A stretch of 64,000 nucleotides of DNA from Saccharopolyspora oryzae (GCF_027853915.1 NZ_JAQGLA010000012.1:62001-126000), one strand, 5' to 3'. Positions 50,051 to 58,128 are shown, counted from the stretch's first letter. Translations and numbers: made by a program. The notes: a model not told the origin generated them from the letters alone.

Positions 50051-50553
50051 CGATGGTCAGTGCTGATCTGCCTGCTCACGGGTGCGACGACTGGCGCCAC
50101 GCCACCTCCTGGGATGAGGTGGAAGGCATCATCAGCGCAGCTCTCGACCGGGGCGATCGGAATACGCCCGGCTGGCTGCAGTTCGGTCGGGATCTCGAGA
50201 CCGACGAGCCCGGGGAGTTCCAGCTTCGAGTGGTCGCAGATCCTCACGTGGGCTGCGCTGCGCTGCTGTGGTTCCGCAACGTCGATCCGGAGGAACACGC
50301 CGACGACGCTTTGGCTCAGCACTTGTGGGTCACGTTCAACCCCGAGCCACCCCTCGAGGTGCCGCTGTTGGCCAGCGACTACGACACCGAGCACTTCCAC
50401 GACCGGTTCACGGTCATCGATCTCGAACATGCGCGTGAAGCGCTGCGGGAGTTCTGCCGAAGCGGGGGACAGCGACCGAAGTCGGTCCAATGGGTGGCCG
50501 GCGACTATTACGGACGGATCGTCCAACGCCTGGATGTCGCTGGCGCGGCCTGA
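50047..50553 (+). CDS. Imm1-family immunity protein
   Basis: A 168-residue protein of the Imm1 family, the usual antidote of SCP1.201/DddA-like deaminase toxins. It shows LWVTFNPEPPLEVPLLASDY near the middle, then HARE-type helix EHAREALREFCRSGGQRPKS and VQWVAGDYYG at the end. The ATG at 50047 overlaps the toxin stop (ATGA). The reading frame is intact although the toxin frame has a stop, and its own stop lies in the right copy of the direct repeat. Confidence 0.85.
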   Translation: MTMVSADLPAHGCDDWRHATSWDEVEGIISAALDRGDRNTPGWLQFGRDLETDEPGEFQLRVVADPHVGCAALLWFRNVDPEEHADDALAQHLWVTFNPEPPLEVPLLASDYDTEHFHDRFTVIDLEHAREALREFCRSGGQRPKSVQWVAGDYYGRIVQRLDVAGAA

Positions 50554-50598
50554 CCGACGAGAAGAAGCGGTGGCGGCTCAGCACGGAGCCGCCACCGC
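50546..50598. repeat. 53-bp direct repeat, right copy
   Basis: Starts in the last codons of the Imm1 gene and matches 49143-49195 with one change. Here it is part of a complete terminator that continues to 50607. Confidence 0.95.
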
Positions 50599-50607
50599 TT
50601 CTTCTCG
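50558..50607. terminator. Complete terminator after the immunity gene
   Basis: A perfect 22-bp stem (50558-50579 with 50586-50607) and a 6-base loop AGCACG. It lies between the immunity gene and the convergent antitoxin-like gene. It is the intact form of the structure left broken after mogA. Confidence 0.9.
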
Positions 50608-50614
50608 TGTCAGA

Positions 50615-50890
50615 TCAGGAACTCTTGGGGGGTTGACCGGTTTCGCCGGGGCCCTTCTCGTCGTCGGGCTTCGGCGGCTGGCCGTCCGGGTGCTCGCGCT
50701 TGAGCATGCCCTCGACCTTGTTGCCGACCGTCTCGATCTTGTCGTGGTACTTGCCGCCCGTGGCCTTGTCCAGGCCCGACTTGGCGGCGTCGAGGCCCTT
50801 CGCAGCGCTCGGACCCGCCTTCTCGGCGAGCTCCTCCGCCTTGCCCTTGGCCTGGTTCGCCAGTTCCTTGGCCTTGTCCAGGAAACTCAT
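50615..50890 (-). CDS. MT0933/Rv0909-like small antitoxin-family protein
   Basis: A 91-residue, Lys/Glu/Ala-rich helical protein: MSFLDKAKELANQAKGKAEE, LAEKAGPSAAKGLDAAKSGL and DKATGGKYHDKIETVGNKVE, then a disordered Pro/Gly tail. This matches the MT0933_antitox family, where the Mycobacterium tuberculosis member is paired with a SRPBCC-type toxin. No such partner is next to it, and most actinobacterial members look solitary, so the antitoxin role is unproven. GGAGG lies about six bases before the ATG. Confidence 0.82.
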   Translation of the reverse strand: MSFLDKAKELANQAKGKAEELAEKAGPSAAKGLDAAKSGLDKATGGKYHDKIETVGNKVEGMLKREHPDGQPPKPDDEKGPGETGQPPKSS

Positions 50891-51082
50891 CTTCTCGCCT
50901 CCCGCGGCTGACACCCGGTGAGCCACGCCTGGCGCCGCTCCCGCGGCATTGCGGACCTTGTGCCCCCAACTGTAGTCGACATCACACCCGAACTCGGTGG
51001 TATCCCCGCCCGGCTCTCCCCGTGCGGGATGATGGGGGTGCGCCCACCTGCGACGATCGGGCGCGGAGTCGGAGGACTGGAG

Positions 51083-51253
51083 TTGAACGGCGACACAGGT
51101 CGGGAAGAGCGGGAGCGGCGGCGCAAGCTCGCGGAGATCTTCGGCGACGTCCTGCCGGAAACAACCTCGGACGACCGCCCGGACCGAACGCCTGCTGAAG
51201 ATCAGGAACGCTGGTACCAAGAGAACCGACCCCCGCACCATGACCCACGCTGA
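51083..51253 (+). CDS. Small conserved actinobacterial protein (56 aa)
   Basis: Starts at a TTG with GGAGG eight to nine bases upstream. It runs LNGDTGREERERRRKLAEIF, GDVLPETTSDDRPDRTPAED and QERWYQENRPPHHDPR. The pattern of a charged N-terminus, GDVLP..TSD and the terminal WYxENRPPHH is shared by small actinobacterial proteins of unknown function. It is followed by two hairpins. Longer in-frame starts upstream lack support. Confidence 0.7.
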   Translation: MNGDTGREERERRRKLAEIFGDVLPETTSDDRPDRTPAEDQERWYQENRPPHHDPR

Positions 51254-51255
51254 AC

Positions 51256-51326
51256 CGGTCGGCTGCCCAGCTAGCCGACCGGGCGAGTGAGGGTGTCAGT
51301 TCCGGCGGAACTGACACCCCTCACTC
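51256..51326. terminator. Two hairpins between convergent genes
   Basis: The first has arms CGGTCGGCT/AGCCGACCG (51256-51264 with 51273-51281). The second has a long stem GAGTGAGGGTGTCAGTTCC with its near-complement ending at 51326 (one bulged C). They separate the small gene from mscL and can act on both strands. Confidence 0.75.
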
Positions 51327-51338
51327 CGTGCTCGTGGC

Positions 51339-51806
51339 TCAGTTCTGGCCGTTGCTGGAGGTCGTCGTCGTGGTGGTCTTCGCGTCCTGCTCGGGGGCCA
51401 GGCCCTTGATGGCGGGCAGGCCCTGCTCGCGGCGCAGCAGGTCGCGGATCTCCTGCAGCAGCTCCACGTCGGTCGGGTCGACCTCCTTCTCCTGCCCCTT
51501 CTTGCGCCGATCGTTGATCGTCTTCATCGGCAGCACGAACAGGAAGTAGACCACCGCAGCGGTGATGAAGAAGGTGAGCACCGAGTTGATCACTGCGGCG
51601 AAGTCGATGATCGACGCCTGGTTGCCTTCGCGCAGCTGGATGCTCAAGCCGGTGACGTTGCCGCCGCCGGTGGCCGCGATGACGGGCTTGATGATGCTGG
51701 TCGTGAAGGACGTGACCAGGGCGGTGAACGCGCTACCGACCACGACCGCGACGGCCAGGTCGACCACGTTGCCGCGCATCAGGAAGTCCTTGAAGCCCTT
51801 GAGCAC
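51339..51806 (-). CDS. mscL: Large-conductance mechanosensitive channel
   Basis: A 155-residue MscL. It begins LKGFKDFLMRGNVVDLAVAV with the first pore helix through VVVGSAFTALVTSF, has the periplasmic loop with GGGNVTGLSIQLREG, and the second helix VINSVLTFFITAAVVYFLFV. The C-terminal bundle helix DVELLQEIRDLLR is followed by a Thr-rich tail. GTG start. It opens under membrane tension to release osmolytes. Confidence 0.95.
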   Translation of the reverse strand: MLKGFKDFLMRGNVVDLAVAVVVGSAFTALVTSFTTSIIKPVIAATGGGNVTGLSIQLREGNQASIIDFAAVINSVLTFFITAAVVYFLFVLPMKTINDRRKKGQEKEVDPTDVELLQEIRDLLRREQGLPAIKGLAPEQDAKTTTTTTSSNGQN

Positions 51807-51894
51807 GTTGACGCTCCTCTCAGAACAGGGTGATCCGGCGGGATCACGTGCGGATGAACGCCGAATCGATGGGGTAATCGGCGTAAGATGCTAC

Positions 51895-52533
51895 TCAGCG
51901 CAGCGTAACGGTCACGGTCTGGTCGAGTGATGCGGCGGCGACGTTCCCCGCAAGTCGCTCCGGTAGCCCGACGAAGACTAGTCGGCCCTGGTCGCGGTCG
52001 TCCGAATCGGCCTGAACCGCGATGACCTGGGCGTTTTCGGCGAGCACCGAACCTTCCCCAGGATGGGCGGCGGCTGTGACGATGTCCACCCGCCTTCCGG
52101 GGGTGAGGAAATCCGCGACCTCCGGGTCGGCGAGCCGGATCGGCGCCGAGGCCATCCCGGAGCCGGAAGCCGCGGTCGGGCCGTTGAACCGCGCGTCGGT
52201 CAGCAGTTCTCCCCGGCGGGCGGCCGCGCCCAGCACCCGGCCGAGCGCGGCGGGGGAGTCCCGCAGCGCGCCGTCCGGCACCAGGTCGACGGGAATCTCG
52301 CGGTGCTTCACATCCACTTCGGACAGAACTCTGCCGGGCGGCAGGTCGCGCGCTGCGACGAGCACCGGTACGCCGGCGCCCGGCGGCCCGTGGTCCTGCA
52401 CCGCCAATGCGGCGGCGAGCAGCAGCAGTGCGAGCGCCGCTGTTCGGCGGAGCAGCAGAACTCCGCGTCGGGCGCGGAAGAGCGCGGTGATGCGGTCCCG
52501 CAGCGATGCGCCGAGTCGGTCCTTCGAGGCCAT
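51895..52533 (-). CDS. SAF-domain protein (CpaB/RcpC-like)
   Basis: A 212-residue protein with one N-terminal membrane helix (about 28-46, LLLRRTAALALLLLAAALAV) and a SAF domain beginning VPVLVAARDLPPGRVLSEVD. CpaB/RcpC proteins act at the cell envelope in Flp pilus assembly, but no pilus genes are nearby. Orphans of this type are common in actinobacteria, next to mscL. Role unknown. Confidence 0.82.
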   Translation of the reverse strand: MASKDRLGASLRDRITALFRARRGVLLLRRTAALALLLLAAALAVQDHGPPGAGVPVLVAARDLPPGRVLSEVDVKHREIPVDLVPDGALRDSPAALGRVLGAAARRGELLTDARFNGPTAASGSGMASAPIRLADPEVADFLTPGRRVDIVTAAAHPGEGSVLAENAQVIAVQADSDDRDQGRLVFVGLPERLAGNVAAASLDQTVTVTLR

Positions 52534-52695
52534 GGCCAGCTCCTTTTCCTCCGAGGAGATCGAACTCCTCCGAAGTTAGGAGCGGTGTTCGGCGGCGGAA
52601 AGGGAGTTTTGGAAATCTGTGGACAAACAAGTCCGATGTGGACAACTCGGATCACACGAACGATCTTTCGGAGATCACCCCGCGCGGACGAAAAT

Positions 52696-52723
52696 CGCCG
52701 ACCGCAGCAACCGGCGGTCGGCG
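52696..52723 (-). terminator. Hairpin after the FmdB-like gene
   Basis: CGCCGACCGC (52696-52705) pairs with GCGGTCGGCG (52714-52723), 18 bases past the leftward stop at 52742. Confidence 0.7.
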
Positions 52724-52741
52724 AACGAGGATCTGGCTAGC

Positions 52742-53050
52742 TCAGGAAGCGGCAGCCGTCGTGGTCGAGCTGCTCGACGACGACGAGCTGCTGGACGACG
52801 AGCTGGACGAGGAGTCGCTCGAGGACGAGGAACTCGAGGAGGAGCTGCTGGACGTGCTGGACGACGAGTTCGACGACCGGTTGTCGGTGCGGTAGAACCC
52901 GGAGCCCTTGAACACGATGCCCACGGCGTTGAACAGCTTGCGGAGCCGGCCGGTGCACTTCGGGCACTCGGTGAGCGAGTCCTCGCTGAACGACTGCACC
53001 TGCTCGAAACGGTGGTCACACTCGGTGCAGGCGTACTGGTAAGTGGGCAC
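52742..53050 (-). CDS. FmdB-family zinc-ribbon protein with serine-rich tail
   Basis: A 102-residue protein. The N-terminal 55 residues are the FmdB regulatory zinc ribbon: MPTYQYACTECDHRFEQVQS and LTECPKCTGRLRKLFNAVGI with two CxxC pairs, then VFKGSGFYRTDNR. The remaining ~43 residues are almost only serine, ending TTTAAAS. Serine tails of this kind are known in actinobacterial FmdB proteins. GTG start. The protein may act as a small regulator; function unproven. Confidence 0.88.
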   Translation of the reverse strand: MPTYQYACTECDHRFEQVQSFSEDSLTECPKCTGRLRKLFNAVGIVFKGSGFYRTDNRSSNSSSSTSSSSSSSSSSSSDSSSSSSSSSSSSSSSSTTTAAAS

Positions 53051-53147
53051 GGCCGCGAACCTCCGGCATCTCGTCTTGGCACTCGAACTACAGGAGTGCT
53101 AACACGATGATGCTTCACAACAGGTGTCCAGTGCAAACAGGCATGTG

Positions 53148-53744
53148 TCACACGGGTAGCGACACAACCCCGCGCCGTGGTGTCAGCACGCCTGTCATCC
53201 GCACGTCGTGCGGCTCGCCGGGCAGCTCGGCCACGAACTCCTCGTCCCGGACCACGGCGATCCGCGGCGCCTCCGGCGAGGCCATCGGCAGCGACCGGTC
53301 GTAGTAACCGGCACCGCGCCCGAGTCGAACACCCCGCCGATCCACCGCCAGCGCGGGCACCAGCAGCGCCTCGGCTTCCCCGATGGCCGCAGCGCCGAGT
53401 AGCTGACCTGCGGGTTCGAGCAGGCTGTAGCCGGCGGGGCGCAGCGAGTCGGGCCCGGTGTAGTCGGCCCACTCCAGCGGTTCGCGGCGGTTCACCACCG
53501 GCAGCAGCACCCGCAGCCCGGCCGCGCGCAACGCCTCCAGCAGGTCGGGTGAGCCCGGCTCGCCGCCGACCGGGACGTAGGCCGCGACGGTCCGCACCGG
53601 GTGCTGCTCCAGCCAGCCGAGCACGGCCTCCTGCAGCGCCCCGGCCTCAACCGAGCGGGTGGTTTCGTCCACGTCACGGCGTTGGAGCAGCAGCTTGCGG
53701 CGCCACTCGTCCTTCGTCGTAGCCGATTCGTCCAGCGAGCTCAC
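53148..53744 (-). CDS. 5-formyltetrahydrofolate cyclo-ligase
   Basis: A 198-residue enzyme that converts 5-formyl-THF to 5,10-methenyl-THF with ATP. It has the N-terminal KDEWRRKLLLQRRDVDETTR, VAAYVPVGGEPGSPDLLEAL, and the C-terminal signature LAVDRRGVRLGRGAGYYDRS with the ATP-binding GRGAGYYDR. GTG start at 53744. It is divergent from galU with a 37-bp gap, an arrangement conserved in actinobacteria. Confidence 0.92.
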   Translation of the reverse strand: MSSLDESATTKDEWRRKLLLQRRDVDETTRSVEAGALQEAVLGWLEQHPVRTVAAYVPVGGEPGSPDLLEALRAAGLRVLLPVVNRREPLEWADYTGPDSLRPAGYSLLEPAGQLLGAAAIGEAEALLVPALAVDRRGVRLGRGAGYYDRSLPMASPEAPRIAVVRDEEFVAELPGEPHDVRMTGVLTPRRGVVSLPV

Positions 53745-53781
53745 ACGTCCACTTTAAGGTTGCCCGATAGGCTTCCGGGCC

Positions 53782-54696
53782 ATGAGCAGCCCGACGAGCA
53801 CGCCCACCGCGTTCCGGACCGCCATCGTGCCCGCAGCCGGATTGGGGACCCGGTTCCTGCCGACCACGAAGGCGGTGCCCAAGGAGTTGCTCCCGGTCGT
53901 GGACACCCCCGGGATCGAACTGGTCGCCACCGAAGCGGCCGAGGCGGGCGCACAACGCCTGATCATCGTGACCTCGCCGGACAAGAGCGCGGTCACCGAC
54001 TACTTCAAACCGCAGCCCGAGCTCGAGCAGACGCTCAAGGAGCGCGGCAAGGACGAACTGCTGGCGAAGGTCCGCCGCGCGCCCAGCCTGCTCTCCGCAG
54101 AGACCGCGGTGCAGGACCGGGCCCTCGGGCTCGGCCACGCGGTGGGCTGCGCGGAACCGAACCTGACCGATGACGACGATGCGGTCGCCGTGCTGCTCCC
54201 GGACGACCTGGTGCTGCCCACCGGCGTCCTGAAGCGGATGGCCGAGGTGCGCGCCCAGCACGGCGGCAGCGTGCTGTGCGCCTTCGACGTGCCGCGCGAG
54301 CAGATCTCCGCCTACGGCGTGTTCGACGTCACCGACACCGGCGACGAGGACGTCAAGCAGGTCCGGGGCATGGTGGAGAAGCCGGCGCCGGAGGAGGCCC
54401 CGTCCACCTTCGCCGCGGCCGGTCGCTACCTGCTGGACCGGGCGGTCTTCGACGCCCTGCGCCGCATCGAGCCCGGTGCCGGAGGTGAGCTGCAGCTCAC
54501 CGATGCCGTAGCGTTGCTGATCTCCGAAGGACACCCGGTGCACGTGGTGGTCCATCGCGGTGGGCGACACGACTTGGGAAATCCTGGCGGTTTCCTCAAA
54601 GCTGCGGTGGACTTCGCGCTGAAGGATCCCGAGTACGGACCGGACCTGCGGGCCTGGCTCGTCGAACGGATCGCGGAGAACGACGAACTGTCCTGA
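53782..54696 (+). CDS. galU: UTP-glucose-1-phosphate uridylyltransferase
   Basis: A 304-residue nucleotidyltransferase making UDP-glucose. It has the signature AIVPAAGLGTRFLPTTKAVP with KELLPVVDTPGIELVATEA, the DDLVLP metal/substrate strand VAVLLPDDLVLP, YGVFDVTDTG and GVDxxxx-type C-terminal region ELQLTDAVALLISEG. It supplies UDP-glucose for cell-wall polymers and for GalT. First gene of galU-glp-rimJ-sepX. Confidence 0.95.
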   Translation: MSSPTSTPTAFRTAIVPAAGLGTRFLPTTKAVPKELLPVVDTPGIELVATEAAEAGAQRLIIVTSPDKSAVTDYFKPQPELEQTLKERGKDELLAKVRRAPSLLSAETAVQDRALGLGHAVGCAEPNLTDDDDAVAVLLPDDLVLPTGVLKRMAEVRAQHGGSVLCAFDVPREQISAYGVFDVTDTGDEDVKQVRGMVEKPAPEEAPSTFAAAGRYLLDRAVFDALRRIEPGAGGELQLTDAVALLISEGHPVHVVVHRGGRHDLGNPGGFLKAAVDFALKDPEYGPDLRAWLVERIAENDELS

Positions 54697-54794
54697 TCAG
54701 CGGCTTGCCGCGCTCGCTTCGCGGCGCCCCGGGGCAGGACGTGACGACAGCCACGCCGGGCGGCGGCTCGGTGCGCGGGAAGAGGACGACAGCC

Positions 54795-56018
54795 ATGCGT
54801 TCAGTGGACGAGCAACTCGCACGCGTTCTCACGGCAGCTGTCCGGCCCGCGCCGGTCCGCGTGGCGATCTCCGAGGCGCAGGGTCTGCTGTGCGCCGAAG
54901 AGGTCGTCGCCGAACAGGCGCTGCCCGGATTCGACCAGGCCGCGGTGGACGGCTACGCGGTGCGCAGCGTGGACGTGCAGGCCGCCGCCGAGGACGAGGT
55001 CGTGCTGCCGGTCGTCGGCGAGATCTCGGTCGGCTCGCGGCAGCCCCGGCGGCTCCAGCCGGGCCAGGCGGTCCGGGTGGACACCGGCGCGCCGCTGCCG
55101 ACGCTGGCCGACGCCGTGGTCCCGCTTGACCACACCGACGAGCACCCGGCCAAGGTCACCGTGCGCCGCCCGGTGCCCTCGGCGGCGTTCGTCCGCCGCA
55201 CCGGCGAGGACGTGCAGACCGGCGACGTGGCGGTGCGCCGAGGTGCGCCGATCGGTTCCGCGCAGGTCGGGCTGCTGGCCGCGGTCGGTCGCGACAAGGT
55301 GCTGGTGCACCCGCGACCGCGGGTCTCGGTGATCTCGGTCGGCGAGGAGCTGGTGGACGTCGACCGCACGCCCGGCCAGGGCCAGGTCTACGACGTGAAC
55401 TCCTACGCGCTGTCGGCCGCCGCGCGGGACGCGGGCGCCGAGGTCACCCGGGTCGGGATCATGAGCAGCGACCCGCGTCGGCTGCGGGAGGTCGTCGAGG
55501 GCCGCCTGCTGCTGTCGGAGATCGTGGTGGTCGCCGGTGGCGTCGGCGGTGCTGCGGGTGCGGAGGTCCGGGCGGCGCTGGCCGATCTCGGCGAACTGGA
55601 CGTGACCAGGGTTGCGATGCAGCCTGGTTCGGTGCAGGGCTTCGGACGCCTGGGACCGGACGAGATCCCGACCTTCATGGTGCCCAGCAACCCGGTGAGC
55701 GCGCTGGTGGTGTTCGAGGTGCTGGTGCGGCCGCTGATCCGCGCCGCCCTCGGCAAGCCCAACCCGCACCGCCGCACCGTGACCGCCGAGCTGCTCTCGC
55801 CGATCACCTCCGCCGAGGGCCGCCGCGGCTTCCTGCGCGGTCAGCTGCTGCGCGACCCGAAAAACGGCTCCTACCTGGTGCAACCGCTGGGCACCTCGGG
55901 ATCGCACCTGCTCGCCTCGCTGGCCGAGGCGAACTCCCTGATCGTCGTCGACGAGGAGACCACCGAGGTCGGCGCGGGCGAAGAGGTCCAGGTCCGCTTC
56001 CTGTCGCAGCGCGCGTGA
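54795..56018 (+). CDS. glp: MoeA-like protein, probable gephyrin-like Glp of the divisome
   Basis: A 407-residue MoeA-fold protein. It keeps domain features such as PGFDQAAVDGYAVRSVDVQA, RRTGEDVQTGDVAVRRG and VPSNPVSALVVFEVLVRPLI. The MoCF motif that reads GGTS/GGVS in active MoeA is GGVGGAAGAEV here, which suggests weak or lost enzymatic function. The locus galU, moeA-like, rimJ-like, sepX/glpR matches the corynebacterial locus in which Glp binds the receptor GlpR and FtsZ. A true molybdenum insertase role cannot be excluded, as mogA is 5.6 kb away. Confidence 0.82.
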   Translation: MRSVDEQLARVLTAAVRPAPVRVAISEAQGLLCAEEVVAEQALPGFDQAAVDGYAVRSVDVQAAAEDEVVLPVVGEISVGSRQPRRLQPGQAVRVDTGAPLPTLADAVVPLDHTDEHPAKVTVRRPVPSAAFVRRTGEDVQTGDVAVRRGAPIGSAQVGLLAAVGRDKVLVHPRPRVSVISVGEELVDVDRTPGQGQVYDVNSYALSAAARDAGAEVTRVGIMSSDPRRLREVVEGRLLLSEIVVVAGGVGGAAGAEVRAALADLGELDVTRVAMQPGSVQGFGRLGPDEIPTFMVPSNPVSALVVFEVLVRPLIRAALGKPNPHRRTVTAELLSPITSAEGRRGFLRGQLLRDPKNGSYLVQPLGTSGSHLLASLAEANSLIVVDEETTEVGAGEEVQVRFLSQRA

Positions 56019-56024
56019 GCCGCG

Positions 56025-56690
56025 ATGCAACCCACCGACGCTGATGGGTTCCCGATCGGCCGCCACCCCGGTTGGCCGGCCTCGCTCGGCCCGCTGATCA
56101 CGGCGCGCGGTGCGGTGGCGCTGCGCCCGCCGCGCCTGCGCGACGCCTCGGCGTGGAGCCGCACCCGGCTGCACGACCGCGCCTACCTGCAGCAATGGGA
56201 GCCCACGGCGGTCGGCGGCTGGCAGGAGCGCAACGCCAGGACGGCTTGGCCCGGGCAGTGGGCTGCGCTGCGCGGCATGGCTCGACGCGGCCAGGCGCTG
56301 CCGTTCAGCATCACCGTGGACGGCGAGTTCGCCGGTCAGCTGACCATCGGGAACATCGTGCGGGGCGCGCTGCGCTCCGGGTGGATCGGCTACTGGGTCG
56401 CCGAGCGGCTGGCCGGGGGCGGCGTGGCCACGACGGCTGTCGCGCTCGCCGTCGACCACTGCTTCGGCCCCGTGGGACTGCACCGGCTGGAAGCCACCGT
56501 GCGGCCCGAGAACCAGCCCAGCGTCCGCGTGCTGGAGAAGTCCGGATTCCGCCGCGAGGGGCTGTTCCACCGCTACCTGGACGTGGCCGGGGACTGGCGG
56601 GACCACTACGTCTACGCGCTCACCGCGGACGAGATCCCGGGCGGCGCGGTCGCCCGCCTGATCCAGAGCGGCGGCGCCAGCCGGCCCTGA
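56025..56690 (+). CDS. GNAT N-acetyltransferase (RimJ-like)
   Basis: A 221-residue GNAT enzyme. It has ALRPPRLRDASAWSRTRLHD, the acetyl-CoA loop GYWVAERLAGGGVATTAVAL, LHRLEATVRPENQPSVRVLE and KSGFRREGLFHRYLDVAGDW. This is the RimJ/RimL group that acetylates protein N-termini. It lies six bases after glp and is the conserved third gene of the divisome locus. Target unknown. Confidence 0.92.
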   Translation: MQPTDADGFPIGRHPGWPASLGPLITARGAVALRPPRLRDASAWSRTRLHDRAYLQQWEPTAVGGWQERNARTAWPGQWAALRGMARRGQALPFSITVDGEFAGQLTIGNIVRGALRSGWIGYWVAERLAGGGVATTAVALAVDHCFGPVGLHRLEATVRPENQPSVRVLEKSGFRREGLFHRYLDVAGDWRDHYVYALTADEIPGGAVARLIQSGGASRP

Positions 56691-56990
56691 GCGGTCCTGG
56701 GCAAAACGACCGCTAAACGAGCCCGAGATCTTGATCACTGACGGTCACCGCCGCGCCCGCCGTTCTCCGAGGAAATTGAGCCGAACGGACCAGCGAAAGA
56801 CGTCATTCGGCGGTGCAGGAAGCGACACGCCGATGTCGATGTTGCTGCTGACTCCGCTGAACGTGCGGTTTTCTGGGCCGCGGGGGAACCGGCCGTGCTC
56901 GGCGTGGCTCCAACACAGGAGTGACAGATGTGACTAGCGTGGCGATCGCAGACTTGTGTGCTGCCGGTGGCCAGGGGGAGGTGGCGAGGC
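56691..56990. other. 300-bp intergenic region before sepX/glpR
   Basis: No frame with a ribosome site or recognisable domain is seen on either strand. It presumably holds the promoter of the divisome gene at 56991. No strong hairpin or repeat was found. Confidence 0.5.
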
Positions 56991-57758
56991 ATGCCCAGTT
57001 CGTTGATCTTCGCTGCGCTGGCGGCGGCGTGGCTGGTGGTGCTCGTGCCGATGTTCGCCCGCCGCCGCCAGGAAGTGTCCAAGACCACTGATTCCGCGCT
57101 CGCCGCGCGAGTGGTCCGACGCGGGAGCGGTCGGCGTCCGGCAACGCCCGGAGCCGCGACAACCGACAGGGTGCAGGAGGCGTTCGGGATGTCTGACACC
57201 GAGCTGGACGACGCGGTCGAAGAACACGACACCGAGGACAACTCGTGGCGTCGCGTGCACAGCGACGACGCCCGCGCCGGGCGCCGCTACCGCCCCGGCC
57301 GCGGCGGATTCGACCCGGAAGCCGCCGCGCTCGCGGCGCGCGCCAAGTACGCCCGGCGCCAGCGCATCGTCCTCGCCATGCTGGCGGCCGCGATCGCCAC
57401 CGCACTGGTGGCGGCCATGTTCTGGCCGGTCGTGTGGTGGCTGCACGGCATCGTCGACCTGTCGATCGTCGGCTACCTGACCTACCTGCGCCGCCAGGTC
57501 CGCATCGAAGAGGACGTCCGCGCCCGCCGCCTCGCCCGGATGAACGGCGAGCACGACGAGCTCGAGTACGACGACGACTACGACGAAGACCTCCACGACG
57601 ACGAGTACGAGGAAGACGCGGAGGACGACGTGGCCGAGCGCCGCGAAACCCGCCCGGCCGCCCGCGCCGTCCGAGTCGAGATCGACGACGAAGACCCCAT
57701 GTTCGATGAGCTGGACGAACGCACCTGGGAGCCCTACCGCCGCGCAGCCGGCGAGTGA
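56991..57758 (+). CDS. Divisome membrane protein SepX/GlpR
   Basis: A 255-residue protein. It has an N-terminal membrane helix (SSLIFAALAAAWLVVLVPMF) followed by ARRRQEVSK, then a long cytosolic loop, two more helices at about 131-165 (IVLAMLAAAIATALVAAMFW and the following WLHGIVDLSIVGYLTYL), and a strongly acidic C-terminal tail. This topology and the upstream glp-rimJ genes match Streptomyces SepX and corynebacterial GlpR, which help FtsZ ring formation. The ATG at 56991 has GAGG upstream. Confidence 0.85.
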   Translation: MPSSLIFAALAAAWLVVLVPMFARRRQEVSKTTDSALAARVVRRGSGRRPATPGAATTDRVQEAFGMSDTELDDAVEEHDTEDNSWRRVHSDDARAGRRYRPGRGGFDPEAAALAARAKYARRQRIVLAMLAAAIATALVAAMFWPVVWWLHGIVDLSIVGYLTYLRRQVRIEEDVRARRLARMNGEHDELEYDDDYDEDLHDDEYEEDAEDDVAERRETRPAARAVRVEIDDEDPMFDELDERTWEPYRRAAGE

Positions 57759-57853
57759 CCCACCCGCCTTAACAGGGGGGTGCTGCGGAAGCCGATTTCG
57801 GGCTTGCTAGAGTACTAATCACAACAAAGCCGAGAGGCAAGTCCTCGAGGCAA

Positions 57854-57926
57854 GGGGCTGTAGCGCAGTTGGTAGCGCGTCTCGTTCGCATCGAGAAGGT
57901 CAGGGGTTCGATTCCCCTCAGCTCCA
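57854..57926 (+). tRNA. tRNA-Ala (anticodon CGC)
   Basis: A 73-nt cloverleaf: acceptor GGGGCTG/CAGCTCC with one wobble, D arm GCGCAGTTGGTAGCGC, anticodon arm CTCG-TTCGCAT-CGAG giving CGC, variable loop AAGGT and T arm GGGGTTCGATTCCCC. CCA is not encoded. It is followed by a T-tract terminator. Confidence 0.96.
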
Positions 57927-57935
57927 CGCAATGGG

Positions 57936-57968
57936 AGGCTCGTGCTCGCTGAGAGCGCGAGCCTTTTT
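57936..57968 (+). terminator. Rho-independent terminator of tRNA-Ala
   Basis: AGGCTCG (57936-57942) pairs with CGAGCCT (57958-57964), followed by TTTTT. It is one of the few classic T-tract terminators in the window. Confidence 0.85.
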
Positions 57969-58128
57969 GCGTTTCGCGTATCTGTCGCGGGGGCCGAGCC
58001 CCCGCGGGCCCCCACGGTGCGGTGGTCACCTTTATCGGGCTTCTCGCCGTGGGTGGGGTTCCCGGCCTGGTCTTGGACCAGCATTTCGGTCCGCTTTTAT
58101 CGGGCTTCTCGCGGTGGGTTCGATCTGG

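Noticed and set aside
49143-50598. Phage or ICE attachment sites (attL/attR) formed by the 53-bp repeats
   Set aside because: No integrase or excisionase lies in the 1.4 kb between the copies and no tRNA is involved. Duplication of a terminator by homologous events is a better fit.
50615-50890. Toxin-antitoxin pair at the MT0933-like gene
   Set aside because: The antitoxin-type protein has no SRPBCC or other toxin gene next to it. The neighbouring deaminase already has its own Imm1 partner.
58020-58120. Tandem repeat or small gene encoding an FIGLLAVG-type peptide
   Set aside because: Two similar 20-base segments 67 bp apart give short open frames, but there is no ribosome site or third copy. 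I record it only as intergenic sequence.
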